DNA of 41,529 nucleotides, taken from positions 1 through 41,529 of the forward strand of contig JAIDTO010000307.1 in assembly GCA_029060625.1 (NCBI GenBank), written 5' to 3'. This document shows positions 20,141 to 29,911 of the stretch, one piece after another (position 1 is the first letter of the stretch; each line of letters opens with the position of its first letter). Made by a program: the position numbers and the translations under genes. This stretch comes from Muribaculaceae bacterium. Its GTDB lineage: Bacteria > Bacteroidota > Bacteroidia > Bacteroidales > Muribaculaceae. Under the pieces are notes generated by a model. That model did not search any database and was not told the DNA's origin. It saw only the letters and a program-made list of their open reading frames with translations.

Positions 20141-20533
20141 ATGAAATCAAAACTTATCAAATCAGTCCTGTCTATCTTTTTCGGCACTTTAGTTTTGTCG
20201 CTTTTTTCTGTTGACTCTCGTGCAGATAATGGTTCGTCTTCAGGTGGCGATGCCTTGCTCACTCAGCAGGTTACAAATCCTCTCAGAAAGCGCATGCCAT
20301 CGCGAGACTATCTTGAAGTTATGTACGAAAACGGGGTCCTGTCACTTTCTTCCAATTCCTATGAAGGCAACTTCTCCCTCTCGTTTATAAACATAGAGTC
20401 TGGAGAAAGCCATGAAGTGCCTTCTATTTTCGTGGGTGAGACCATATCTATCTTCCTGCCTTGTGGCGAATATGAGGTGTCAGCTATGGGATCCGATGGA
20501 TTGGTCCTTCATGGCTTCATGCAAGTCTTTTAA
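20141..20533 (+). CDS. Small exported protein, DUF3244-like
   Basis: 130 aa; signal peptide, beta-rich YLEVMYENGVLSLSSNSYEGNFSLSFINIESGESHEV...GEYEVSAMGSDGLVLHGFMQVF. Confidence 0.55.
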   Translation: MKSKLIKSVLSIFFGTLVLSLFSVDSRADNGSSSGGDALLTQQVTNPLRKRMPSRDYLEVMYENGVLSLSSNSYEGNFSLSFINIESGESHEVPSIFVGETISIFLPCGEYEVSAMGSDGLVLHGFMQVF

Positions 20534-20595
20534 TATAAATGAATCTCTAAAATATGGCCTTAAAATCGCAATAATCCAATAGTCTTACCTGCATT

Positions 20596-21759
20596 ATGAA
20601 ATTCTCTACGCGACTGCTGTCCATCTCAGCCATACTTACAGCTATATCGTCTTCCCTTTTGGCTCAGTCAAATATTGACCATACCCCCCGGGACGGAGAC
20701 TGTCTTCATCCCGGAATAGCCGGATCACACTCACTGATTTTGTCGGTCAATGACACTGCCAAGACTGTGATGGTTGATCCTCAGGCTGTGTCGTTTGACG
20801 ATTCTCAGGATACCTATTACTACATTGACGGGGATACCATTTCATATGTGCAGTTCGCCACAAAGCATCGTTTCATATTGCGCGGTGACACCCTCTCATA
20901 CATCGGATACGAGAACCGCGCCGTAGACTTCCGCCTCGACTACCCGGCTGTTGCCGCCGTCTTCCCCATAAGCGACGGCATGTTCACCACAGACGAATGG
21001 ACAGGCCACCTGTTTCAATATGGCACGATGATGCTGAAGCATGTAAGAGGAATCTCCAGAGGCGAGGCACAGGGAGGTTGGACCATCACCGACGGCACCG
21101 ACACCCTGCGCAACGCCGTCAGGCTCAGGTGGTCCCTCGATATGGCGTATGCCGACCCCGACAGCGTCAATGCCGCCATGCCAGACAGCGTCGCCTCCGG
21201 CATCATCTCCGACATGCAGGTCGACGTGAGGTCAATGCTGGCAGAGAGGCTGCTCACGGAGCGTACAATGTGGTTCACAGAGGATGCCCGCTACCCGGTG
21301 CTCACCGACAGCCGCGTCTCGCGCATCGTCATCAATGAGGAAGCAGTGTCAGCCGACACCATACCGCTCACTATGCTCGCAATGCACTATCCCGCATCTT
21401 TCCAGCGTTCCGACACAGGTGAGGACTACATAGCCCAAAAGCCGCAGGGGAAAAAAGGTAGCAACCAATTCGGAGAATACCATTACGAAGATTATGACCA
21501 TGGCACATCACTGAAAGTCGGCGAGCCTGAGCTCAGCGGCGAGGCCATTACCATCACCCTCAGTTCCTCTTCGGGCACATGCACAGCAACCGTCACACTG
21601 TTCACAGACTCCGGCATGAGGCTGACCGAGCCGAAGGAGGTCACCCTGACCACCGTCCCGCAGCAGTACACCTTCAACGTCCCCTCAGGATGGACGGGCG
21701 TTGTCCTGCTGAGGGTAGAGTCAGGCAACGAATCATACACAAGGAAGACCATCATCTAA
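20596..21759 (+). CDS. Exported protein of unknown function directly upstream of the RHS gene
   Basis: 387 aa, signal peptide MKFSTRLLSISAILTAISSSLLAQ; C-terminal beta-sandwich-like region; 15 bp before the RHS start. Confidence 0.7.
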   Translation: MKFSTRLLSISAILTAISSSLLAQSNIDHTPRDGDCLHPGIAGSHSLILSVNDTAKTVMVDPQAVSFDDSQDTYYYIDGDTISYVQFATKHRFILRGDTLSYIGYENRAVDFRLDYPAVAAVFPISDGMFTTDEWTGHLFQYGTMMLKHVRGISRGEAQGGWTITDGTDTLRNAVRLRWSLDMAYADPDSVNAAMPDSVASGIISDMQVDVRSMLAERLLTERTMWFTEDARYPVLTDSRVSRIVINEEAVSADTIPLTMLAMHYPASFQRSDTGEDYIAQKPQGKKGSNQFGEYHYEDYDHGTSLKVGEPELSGEAITITLSSSSGTCTATVTLFTDSGMRLTEPKEVTLTTVPQQYTFNVPSGWTGVVLLRVESGNESYTRKTII

Positions 21760-21774
21760 GGAAAGGAGGAAATC

Positions 21775-24700
21775 ATGAAGCGCCTGTATACATTCATTCT
21801 TATTTTCATAGTTTTCCAGAGTATCCTGCCATGCCCATCCATTGCGTATGAGGACATGGACTCGGTGTCGTTGGTCATGCTCGACCAAGATTCAGTCCCG
21901 GGGATAATGTCCCTTTCAGATGACGGGGAGGGCAAAGCCAGTCTTTTCAACGGCATCATACCTCCAGCACCACAGTCCCAGGCCCTGGCACGTTATGCAG
22001 AATACCCAGTCAGCCACACAACTGGAATACCCGATATCTCCATACCCCTCTATGAGATACATGTCGGCAACTACACGCTCCCGATTTCAGTCAGCTACCA
22101 TTCCTCCGGAGCGAGGGTCGACGATGTCCCGACCTGCGTCGGGCAGGGATGGACACTGAATGCGGGTGGTGCAGTCATCAGGACTGTAATGGGAGCCCCG
22201 GACCAACCACAGGGATTGGACCAAGACAGGAAATACATGGATGTGGAGGCGGTCCGGAAACTTGTCTCTGAGAAGAAGGGTGACGGCACACACGGATACC
22301 GGCACATACTGCGCCTGCTGCTTGAGAACAACAAGTGCTACGATACGGAATCCGACAGGTTCTCATACAACGTGGGCGGCATGACCGGCCTGTTCCGGTA
22401 TGACGTAAGAAAAAAGACATTCGTCACACTCGACCATGCACCCCTTGAGGTGTCATTCCTGTCCGGAAGCCCATATTCCCGTTTTATACTTAAGGACGGT
22501 TCCGGAAATGAGTTCGAACTCGGGAAGAACGAGATAAGCTGCCTTTCAGACTACGGCAACGGAAACGAGTACACCACCGCGTGGTATGTGGACAAGGTCA
22601 AGACCCCATACGGTGACATAGGGTTCAGCTACTTGCCGGGTGACCTTGCGTTCAACACCACAAGGACCAGCATGACCACAGAAGCCGGATATTATCCATA
22701 TAAAAATGGAGATTATGGGGGGGTGGACAACTTCGGCTACAAGATAGAAGAGCGTGATGCTTCAGCTGTTTACCGCCATGACCAGACCCTTGTCGAGGAG
22801 ATCACATGGGAAGGCAACCGCATTTGCTTCAGCTACAGCAACAATGACCTGGGATTTGGGCCGCACAGGCTTGAATCAATGACGGTATACAACCCGGATG
22901 GAAGCGTTCGCAAGAAAGTGACCTTCTCATATACAATATGGTATGAGTCGGGATCATCCGGGTCAGGGCGTCCGCTCCTGACCTCCATTGATGACTCTGA
23001 AGCCGGCAAATTCTTGTTCACATACTATGACACGGGATCTTACTACGGCATCCCGTCATGGAGAAGGACTACGGACACCGCAGGCTTCAGTGACCTGTGG
23101 GGATACTACAACGGTGGGAATGCAAGCAAGTGGTTCCTTCCTTCCGACATCGCCGTGCAGCTTGAGGACAAGCTGCACGGCATCAGCACAGGGTCAAGGG
23201 ACAGGACACCGAAATTGTCCTATGCAAGAATGGGGACACTCAAGACTGTGCAGTACCCGACAGGGGGGAGCGTGACCTATACCTATGAGCTCAATTCCAC
23301 AGTGTATGATGGCAAACAGTACACTGCAGGTGGCCTTAGGGTAAGTGGTGTGGAGGTCAAGGATGGTAATTCCGTCTATTCGAAGACCTATTCGTATAAT
23401 GGAAGCCTCACACAGGATCCCCCTGAACAGCGCATGATCTGCGGCATGACACTCGTGTGGACCGGTGTGGACCCTTATCCGGCCATTTCATATGCCACAT
23501 CGTGGCGCACGGTCTCCTCATATCCTGTCGGATATTCGTACGCGCCCTCCAATCCCGTGGCTTACACATCCATAACGGAAACAAGATCAGATGGATCCAG
23601 GACTGAATACGAGTATTACCCCGGGCAACTCGTTGATGCCGCAGTAGCAAGGCCCACCCCACATCCCTCGACATGGTCTCCATCCCTCACCGACCCTGGG
23701 TGTCGGCAGCCTCGGCTCAAGAGAAAGAGTGTCTTTGACAGTAACGGCACTGAGGTGTACCGGGAGTCAATGGAGTATGCGGCCTCGGTCGCAGACAACA
23801 GCGTTACCACGGGTGTCAGGCTTTACAGCAATATATCGTGGACAGACTATAAGTGCAGGGACAGGTCGTTCTCAGAGAAGGAGAACGACAGCATGGACGA
23901 ATGGGTCCGTATTGCCGGGGTCAGCCTGCCGCTTGACATAGACGATTTCCTGTTTATTGAGGAGACGAATGCCAGGCGCATACCTACCCTTCCATCACGC
24001 CGGACAGAGGAGTATCTGGCTACAGGTTTCAAGACTGTCACAGAATATTCATATGATGGTGATTTCAGGACCCTGCAGCCACGATACATGACAGTGACCA
24101 ACAGCGACGGCATAGTATGCCGGACGGAGTTCACATACCCTTTTAACCATACTGATGCAGCATGTACTGAGATGTCCGGGTTTGGTCTGAATGACTTGCC
24201 GGTTGAGACGCGTATATATTCAGCGACAAGCCTTCTTTCCAAGGAAAGGACTGACTACAGGAAATGTAATGGATACTTTTATCCTGAAAAGATGTCATCA
24301 TGGTCACTCCCGACCGGTACTAACCCGTCGAATGCCACGGTGACCCTTGTGGAGCGTGAGAAGGTCAGCTCATACAACGCCAAGGGGAGGCCTCTCTCCA
24401 TCACGGTCAACGGCACGGACGTGACCTCACTCAAGTGGGACTCAACGGGTACACTCCTCGAGTCAGTGACCGCCCCCGGCGGCCTGGCCACGACATACAC
24501 CCACAAGCGTCTCTTCGGAATTGCCTCTGTGAAACAGCCGAACGGGTACACCACAAACTACAGCTATAACGGTGCCGGCTTGCTCGCCTCGGTAAGTGAC
24601 GGCAACGGCGCCATAGAGACCTATACATACAGTGTAGCCAACCATTCCCAGTCCATAATGACCGGGGCAGGGAACTCCGTCACTACAAAACGCTTCCTCA

Positions 24701-27700
24701 ATGTGGTAGGACCCAAGACAGTCGATTCAAGGCAGTACCTTGACGGTCTCGGTCGCCCTTCCACAGCCGTTCAGGGTGGTGCCAACACAAAGGGCACGTA
24801 CCTTTATACAGCTGTCTCCTACGACGCGCTCGGCAGGGAATCACAGTCCGTGCTCCCTTCAGTCGGTGGAACCGACATCTCGTCCAAGACCCCCGCACAG
24901 GTCAAGTCACTCTCAAACACCACTTACTCGGACCAATACGCCTGGTCCGAGACAACCTACGACGCACTCGACCGTCCTGTGAAGGTGACCACCCCCGGCA
25001 ACGCATGGCACTCCGCAGGGAAGGCAAGGACCACCCAGTACATATCCAACGCATCCAACAGTGTGCGTCTCTACCGTGCCCCCCTGTCGGAGATCACCCT
25101 CGATGAGGACGGCTACTATGCCGAGAATACCCTGCAGGGCGTGCGCACCGTCGACGAGGATGGCAACGAGATGACCGTCTTCACCGACCGGCTCGGGCGC
25201 AAGGTACTCGAGCGACGCGGCCCCGAGAGTCAGAAGGGGCAGAACGACACATACTTCGTCTACAACGCTCTCGGGCAGCTGCGCTATGTGCTCAGCCCCG
25301 GCTACGAGCTGTCGGGCTACAAGGAGAAGTTCGCATATGAGTACCGGTATGATGAGCACGGCAACGTGGTCAAGAAATTCATCCCCGGAGCAGGTTACAC
25401 ACAGTACTGGTACGACCGTGCCGGGCGCCTTGCCTTCATGCAGGACCCAAACCTGCGGGAGAGGAAGCTCCACCGCTTCTTCGTCTACGACCGTGCCGGG
25501 CGTATCGCAGTGCAGGGTGTGTCCGCGTCATGCAACCGAAACGAGGCAGTCAACTTCGCTGACTACACAGGAGTAACGGGCGGCTTCATGCAGACCGGCT
25601 ATACGCTTCAGGACGCGTCCCGCCTGCAGCAGGTCACACTCGAAAGTGTAACTTACTATGACACCTACACATTCGCCTCCATCCTTGACGTGTCGCTGTT
25701 CAAGTCCTCGTCCAACTCAGCCAAGGGGCTGCAGACAGGCTCAGTCACATACTCCTCTGACGGGAAGAAGTCCATCTCGGCTTTCTACTATGATCTGAGG
25801 GGGAATGTCACCGAGAGCAGGGAGCGCACTTCCTTCGGCACCCTGCGTACCACCGTCAACACCTACACTTATTCCGGGCAGCCCCTGAAGTCCACGTTGA
25901 CGGAAGGTAGCATGACAACCGTCACCGAGAACTCCTACGACACCGCAACCGGGCTCCTGACGGCAACCGACGTTACCGTCAACGGCACCAAGCAGCGCGT
26001 CTCGGCGGTCTCGTACGACAGCCTCGGCCGCATAGCGTCCGTCACACGCGGTGCGGCGCAGAAGAGCGGCGGGACGGTAAGCTATAAGTATAACCTTCAC
26101 GGCCAGACAACGGAGATAAAGGGGCCGGGGCTGACACAGTGTCTCTTCTACGCCGATGGCCCGGGTAAGAAACTCTACAACGGCTCCGTCTCGGCGATGA
26201 CATGGACGATGGGGACCGACACGAGGGTGCGCGGATACAAGTACACCTATAACGGCTATGGGTGGCTGACGGCTGCCGAGTATGGAGAGAACGACGACCT
26301 GTGGGCCAACCAGCACCGCTACACAGAGCGTTTCCTGAACTTCATGCCAAACGGCGGGGTGCGCCGCCTGCAGCGCCACGGTCTCAAGGCCGACGGGGTG
26401 CACGGCAAGGTCGACAACCTTCACATCTCCTACGACGGCAACCGCATCACGACGGTGTTGGAGGATGCTGACCAGGTTACCCTAAACGGCAGCATGGACT
26501 ATCCCGGGAAAAAACGGGAGATGGCCTTTGAATACAATGAATGGGGCGCACTGGTAAAGGACGAGAGCCGTGGTATCACGGACATCAGCTACGACCGCTT
26601 CGGCAACCCGCTTCGTATCAGTTTCTCTGGCGGATCCTACTCGGAGAACGTATACTCGGCCTCCGGCGAGAAGCTTAAGGCCAACCACGCCACCTTGCAG
26701 AACGGCACCCTCACGGGAAAGACCACAATGGAATACCACGGCAATATCATCTACCGCAACAACAAGGTAGACATGGTCCTTTTCCCCGGCGGCTACGCCA
26801 CAGTCGACGGAGGGGTAACCTTCCACTACTACACCCAGGACTACCTCGGCAACAACCGTGCCGTCATCAACGGCTCCACAGGAGCCATCGAGCAGACTGT
26901 AGCCTACTACCCCTATGGTGCAATAATCGCCGACCTCGGCACCCCGACCACCGGCCAGCCCTACAAGTTCGGCGGCAAGGAACTCCTCACCGCCAACGGC
27001 CTCAACGAGTACGACTTCGGTGCCCGCCAATACTACTCCGCCGTCCCCGCCTTCACCCGCATCGATCCGATGGCAGAGAGTTTCCCTCATCTTTCTCCTT
27101 ATCTATTCTGTGGCAATGACCCTGTTAACAAAATCGATCCTACGGGCGAAATTATTGAGACAGTTTGGGATATAGGTAATGTTATTTATGATGTTGGAGC
27201 TGCTATTTACAATCATGCCACCGGCAATCATGAAGCTGCAAAGGAAAATTGGATCGATGCCGCATGGGATACTGGGGCAGTACTCATTCCTGGAGTTGCT
27301 GCCGGTGTATCAAAAGCAGGCAAGATAATCAAGGCCGCTGTTGGAAATACTGATAAGGTAGCTGATGCAGTTTCCTCTGGCAAGAAAATGGCCAAGGAAA
27401 TGAAGAACGCTGATAGGATTGCTGAAGGTAAGGAATTTGGCAAAAGTAGTGCCAAGTCAATTACAGATACAAATAAATCAGCTGCAGCTGAGGTTACGCT
27501 CGTGCCTAAGAATGGCAAAGGTAATGTTAATGGTAATAGAACAAGGACCGATGTCTTGAAAGGGAATAATGATGACACATATCATATTATTGAATATAAA
27601 CTTACGGATTCCACTCCCCTTACTAAAGGACAAAAAAATGCATGGGAGCATGTGAAAAATGGTAATGGAATCTTTGAGGTTCGATCTAATGTTCCAGGAT

Positions 27701-27774
27701 TGAATCTAAAACCAGGAGATAATATAAAAGTAACAGACTATAAAATAGAATATAAATACAGAACAAAAAAGTGA
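21775..27774 (+). CDS. RHS/YD-repeat polymorphic-toxin-like protein with pre-toxin region and putative PD-(D/E)XK nuclease tip
   Basis: 1999 aa; signal peptide; PPAPQSQALARYAEYPVSHTTGIPDISIPLYEIHVGNYTLPISVSYHSSGARVDD; many YD repeats; RHS core GARQYYSAVPAFTRIDPMAES...NDPVNKIDPTG; tail RTRTDVLKGNNDDTYHIIEYKLTDSTPLTKGQKNAWEHV. Confidence 0.9.
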   Translation: MKRLYTFILIFIVFQSILPCPSIAYEDMDSVSLVMLDQDSVPGIMSLSDDGEGKASLFNGIIPPAPQSQALARYAEYPVSHTTGIPDISIPLYEIHVGNYTLPISVSYHSSGARVDDVPTCVGQGWTLNAGGAVIRTVMGAPDQPQGLDQDRKYMDVEAVRKLVSEKKGDGTHGYRHILRLLLENNKCYDTESDRFSYNVGGMTGLFRYDVRKKTFVTLDHAPLEVSFLSGSPYSRFILKDGSGNEFELGKNEISCLSDYGNGNEYTTAWYVDKVKTPYGDIGFSYLPGDLAFNTTRTSMTTEAGYYPYKNGDYGGVDNFGYKIEERDASAVYRHDQTLVEEITWEGNRICFSYSNNDLGFGPHRLESMTVYNPDGSVRKKVTFSYTIWYESGSSGSGRPLLTSIDDSEAGKFLFTYYDTGSYYGIPSWRRTTDTAGFSDLWGYYNGGNASKWFLPSDIAVQLEDKLHGISTGSRDRTPKLSYARMGTLKTVQYPTGGSVTYTYELNSTVYDGKQYTAGGLRVSGVEVKDGNSVYSKTYSYNGSLTQDPPEQRMICGMTLVWTGVDPYPAISYATSWRTVSSYPVGYSYAPSNPVAYTSITETRSDGSRTEYEYYPGQLVDAAVARPTPHPSTWSPSLTDPGCRQPRLKRKSVFDSNGTEVYRESMEYAASVADNSVTTGVRLYSNISWTDYKCRDRSFSEKENDSMDEWVRIAGVSLPLDIDDFLFIEETNARRIPTLPSRRTEEYLATGFKTVTEYSYDGDFRTLQPRYMTVTNSDGIVCRTEFTYPFNHTDAACTEMSGFGLNDLPVETRIYSATSLLSKERTDYRKCNGYFYPEKMSSWSLPTGTNPSNATVTLVEREKVSSYNAKGRPLSITVNGTDVTSLKWDSTGTLLESVTAPGGLATTYTHKRLFGIASVKQPNGYTTNYSYNGAGLLASVSDGNGAIETYTYSVANHSQSIMTGAGNSVTTKRFLNVVGPKTVDSRQYLDGLGRPSTAVQGGANTKGTYLYTAVSYDALGRESQSVLPSVGGTDISSKTPAQVKSLSNTTYSDQYAWSETTYDALDRPVKVTTPGNAWHSAGKARTTQYISNASNSVRLYRAPLSEITLDEDGYYAENTLQGVRTVDEDGNEMTVFTDRLGRKVLERRGPESQKGQNDTYFVYNALGQLRYVLSPGYELSGYKEKFAYEYRYDEHGNVVKKFIPGAGYTQYWYDRAGRLAFMQDPNLRERKLHRFFVYDRAGRIAVQGVSASCNRNEAVNFADYTGVTGGFMQTGYTLQDASRLQQVTLESVTYYDTYTFASILDVSLFKSSSNSAKGLQTGSVTYSSDGKKSISAFYYDLRGNVTESRERTSFGTLRTTVNTYTYSGQPLKSTLTEGSMTTVTENSYDTATGLLTATDVTVNGTKQRVSAVSYDSLGRIASVTRGAAQKSGGTVSYKYNLHGQTTEIKGPGLTQCLFYADGPGKKLYNGSVSAMTWTMGTDTRVRGYKYTYNGYGWLTAAEYGENDDLWANQHRYTERFLNFMPNGGVRRLQRHGLKADGVHGKVDNLHISYDGNRITTVLEDADQVTLNGSMDYPGKKREMAFEYNEWGALVKDESRGITDISYDRFGNPLRISFSGGSYSENVYSASGEKLKANHATLQNGTLTGKTTMEYHGNIIYRNNKVDMVLFPGGYATVDGGVTFHYYTQDYLGNNRAVINGSTGAIEQTVAYYPYGAIIADLGTPTTGQPYKFGGKELLTANGLNEYDFGARQYYSAVPAFTRIDPMAESFPHLSPYLFCGNDPVNKIDPTGEIIETVWDIGNVIYDVGAAIYNHATGNHEAAKENWIDAAWDTGAVLIPGVAAGVSKAGKIIKAAVGNTDKVADAVSSGKKMAKEMKNADRIAEGKEFGKSSAKSITDTNKSAAAEVTLVPKNGKGNVNGNRTRTDVLKGNNDDTYHIIEYKLTDSTPLTKGQKNAWEHVKNGNGIFEVRSNVPGLNLKPGDNIKVTDYKIEYKYRTKK

Positions 27775-27776
27775 AT

Positions 27777-28442
27777 ATGAAAACTTACTTCGATCAAATA
27801 TTATCAATATTGTTGGAAGATCCATATTTCCAAAAATTCAAATTCAGAAAACGAGATAGTTCTCTCATTCAAAAAACAAAATACGGCAAACAGTTTATCG
27901 AATTAACTCATTGGAATTATGGAAATATATCTCTTGATATAAAGCCACAATATTTTGTAAGATTCGATATCTTAAGCAAATGGTTTGAGAAATTCAGTTT
28001 TAAGACATTGGCTGATCAAAGAAATGGATGGTATGTTGGCTTTGATGGGAGAATGCTGGGGAAACAATATACGTATGAATTTCCCTATTACGAAACAGGA
28101 TCATACTATAATGATGAACTCAGAAAACTTAAGGACGATATCATTGAATGTAGCGAGTATGTATTTGATGAGTACTCTACTCTTGAAAAAGCATATCAAA
28201 AAAAAATAATACCCATTCTTGAAGGGAAGCAAAAACTACCGGTAGTTGGCGCCGATTGGTTTTTTGAGAACCTTACCCTTTGTAAGATTCTCCATCCGGA
28301 AAAATATGAGGAACTTAAAGACATGCATTTAAGACATGCAAATAAAATGTATAAAAATAGAGAACCTAATATTTCAATATATTATCCACGTCTTGAAGAG
28401 ATTCTCTCTTTCATGGAGAATCATGATTTCAGGATACCCTGA
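27777..28442 (+). CDS. Putative immunity protein for the nuclease tip
   Basis: ATG 2 nt after the toxin TGA (GTGAATATG); MKTYFDQILSILLEDPYFQKFKFRKRDSSLIQKTKYGKQFIEL, loosely DUF4304-like N-terminus; AT-rich and immediately downstream. Confidence 0.6.
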   Translation: MKTYFDQILSILLEDPYFQKFKFRKRDSSLIQKTKYGKQFIELTHWNYGNISLDIKPQYFVRFDILSKWFEKFSFKTLADQRNGWYVGFDGRMLGKQYTYEFPYYETGSYYNDELRKLKDDIIECSEYVFDEYSTLEKAYQKKIIPILEGKQKLPVVGADWFFENLTLCKILHPEKYEELKDMHLRHANKMYKNREPNISIYYPRLEEILSFMENHDFRIP

Positions 28443-28532
28443 TGTGTTTTATTTTAAAGTGAATTGCAATATTATGAGAAGTTTTATAGGTACGATTCTC
28501 AATTGCTTAGTGAGTAAGCAACTTTAAATCTA

Positions 28533-29513
28533 ACCGTAGCCTACTACCCCTACGGCGCCGTAATCGCCGACCTCGGCACCCCTACCACCGGGCACCCCTA
28601 CAAGTTCGGCGGCAAGGAGCTCATCACCACCAACGGCCTCAACGAGTATGACTTCGGCGCCCGCCAATACTACTCCGCCGTCCCTGCCTTCACCCGCATC
28701 GACCCGATGGCAGAGAAGTACCCCTGGCTCTCTCCCTACCTCTACTGCGCAAACAACCCGGTTAATAATACCGACCCGACTGGTATGTATGTGGTAAAGG
28801 AAAGTCAGGAGGAGTGGAAACGAAATAAAAATGATATAAAGAACAGACGCGATCGCCTTCAAAGTTCCATAGATAAAACCAAGTCAAAAGGTGCAAAGAA
28901 AGGTTGGAGTAAAGAAAAGATTGAAAAAAAGATAGGTGATAAACAAGAACGTGTTGCGAGCCTAGACAACACACTTTCTACTATGACCAACATAGAAAAC
29001 AGTGAACAAGGATACTCACTCCATCAAACATCTGATAATGGAGGGTTGTCATTGGAAAACGGTATCATCAAGATATCATATAATCCAAGTAAATACAACA
29101 AGTTCAAGAATTCCAATTTTGTTCATGAAGTAACGCATGCTGGCCAGTTTGAATCAGGAGATATTGCCTTCTCAACAGAATCTGGAGGTTCTTACCTTGT
29201 AGACATCTTTGATGAAATAGAGGCTTATAAGGCTCAATATGCTTATGAACCATCAACTTTGAGTGGACTTAATCCAGATTTGGGTATTAATGCTATAAAT
29301 GATATTAATAGGGATTGGATAACTGGGGTGAGAAGTAATGGGACACTTATGTATTCAGATGGTGGCTATTGTAGGACCGGCCAAGGATATGTGCGGGTTG
29401 ATTCACCATTGATATTTCTCAGTATTGCCTATTCGGGAAATACTGCATACACAGAATTCATAAATAAAATCAACAACATACGTCAATTACCTTATTTTTA
29501 TTATAAGAAATGA
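28533..29513 (+). CDS. Orphan RHS tip cassette 1: RHS-core fragment fused to HExxH metallopeptidase-like toxin domain
   Basis: Frame open from 28518; TVAYYPYGAVIADLGTPTTGHPYKFGGKELITTNGLNEYDFGARQYYSAVPAFTRIDPMAEKYPWLSPYLYCANNPVNNTDPTGMYVVKES...; first ATG only at 28707; catalytic-looking FVHEVTHAGQFESG...DEIEAYKAQYAY. Confidence 0.75.
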   Translation, partial: TVAYYPYGAVIADLGTPTTGHPYKFGGKELITTNGLNEYDFGARQYYSAVPAFTRIDPMAEKYPWLSPYLYCANNPVNNTDPTGMYVVKESQEEWKRNKNDIKNRRDRLQSSIDKTKSKGAKKGWSKEKIEKKIGDKQERVASLDNTLSTMTNIENSEQGYSLHQTSDNGGLSLENGIIKISYNPSKYNKFKNSNFVHEVTHAGQFESGDIAFSTESGGSYLVDIFDEIEAYKAQYAYEPSTLSGLNPDLGINAINDINRDWITGVRSNGTLMYSDGGYCRTGQGYVRVDSPLIFLSIAYSGNTAYTEFINKINNIRQLPYFYYKK

Positions 29514-29911
29514 AATTTCTTTTAACGCCTGTTATAGTTTTTACAATTTGGTTAGTTTCAGGTTGCCATACCTATAACTATTGTGGCTCTTATGTTGGGC
29601 AATCATTCAATTATGATGAAAAAACTCATAAATTTTGTAAGGGACTTGTTGAATATCAAGTTAAACTTGATTCAGATAGTATTGCAAAATTTACAGAAAG
29701 GATATCATTATATTCAGAATTTGGTAAAGCGACTTGGCATGATTACCCAAACTATATCTTACTTGATTTCAAGGAATATGGTTCAGAAGAGGAATGGCCT
29801 TGGTATATGAAAAAAATTGCTGGTGTGAAATATGAGAGATGTTGTATTAGATTAGAAAAGAAAAGAAAAAACCTTCAACTCAACAAATCTATATTGAAAA
29901 AATCCAAATGA
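29510..29911 (+). CDS. Putative lipoprotein immunity protein for cassette 1
   Basis: 133 aa; lipobox WLVSGC; ATG overlaps toxin stop (ATGA at 29510). Confidence 0.6.
   Translation: MKFLLTPVIVFTIWLVSGCHTYNYCGSYVGQSFNYDEKTHKFCKGLVEYQVKLDSDSIAKFTERISLYSEFGKATWHDYPNYILLDFKEYGSEEEWPWYMKKIAGVKYERCCIRLEKKRKNLQLNKSILKKSK

Noticed and set aside
24913-27090. Long minus-strand ORFs (24913..25473, 25741..26424, 26482..27090) opposite the RHS gene
   Set aside because: Antisense artefacts of C-ending codon bias in the GC-rich RHS core; no recognisable domains, and they mirror the sense reading frame.
28336-28527. 63-aa ORF at the end of the first immunity gene
   Set aside because: Out-of-frame overlap with the immunity ORF, no ribosome-binding or family support.
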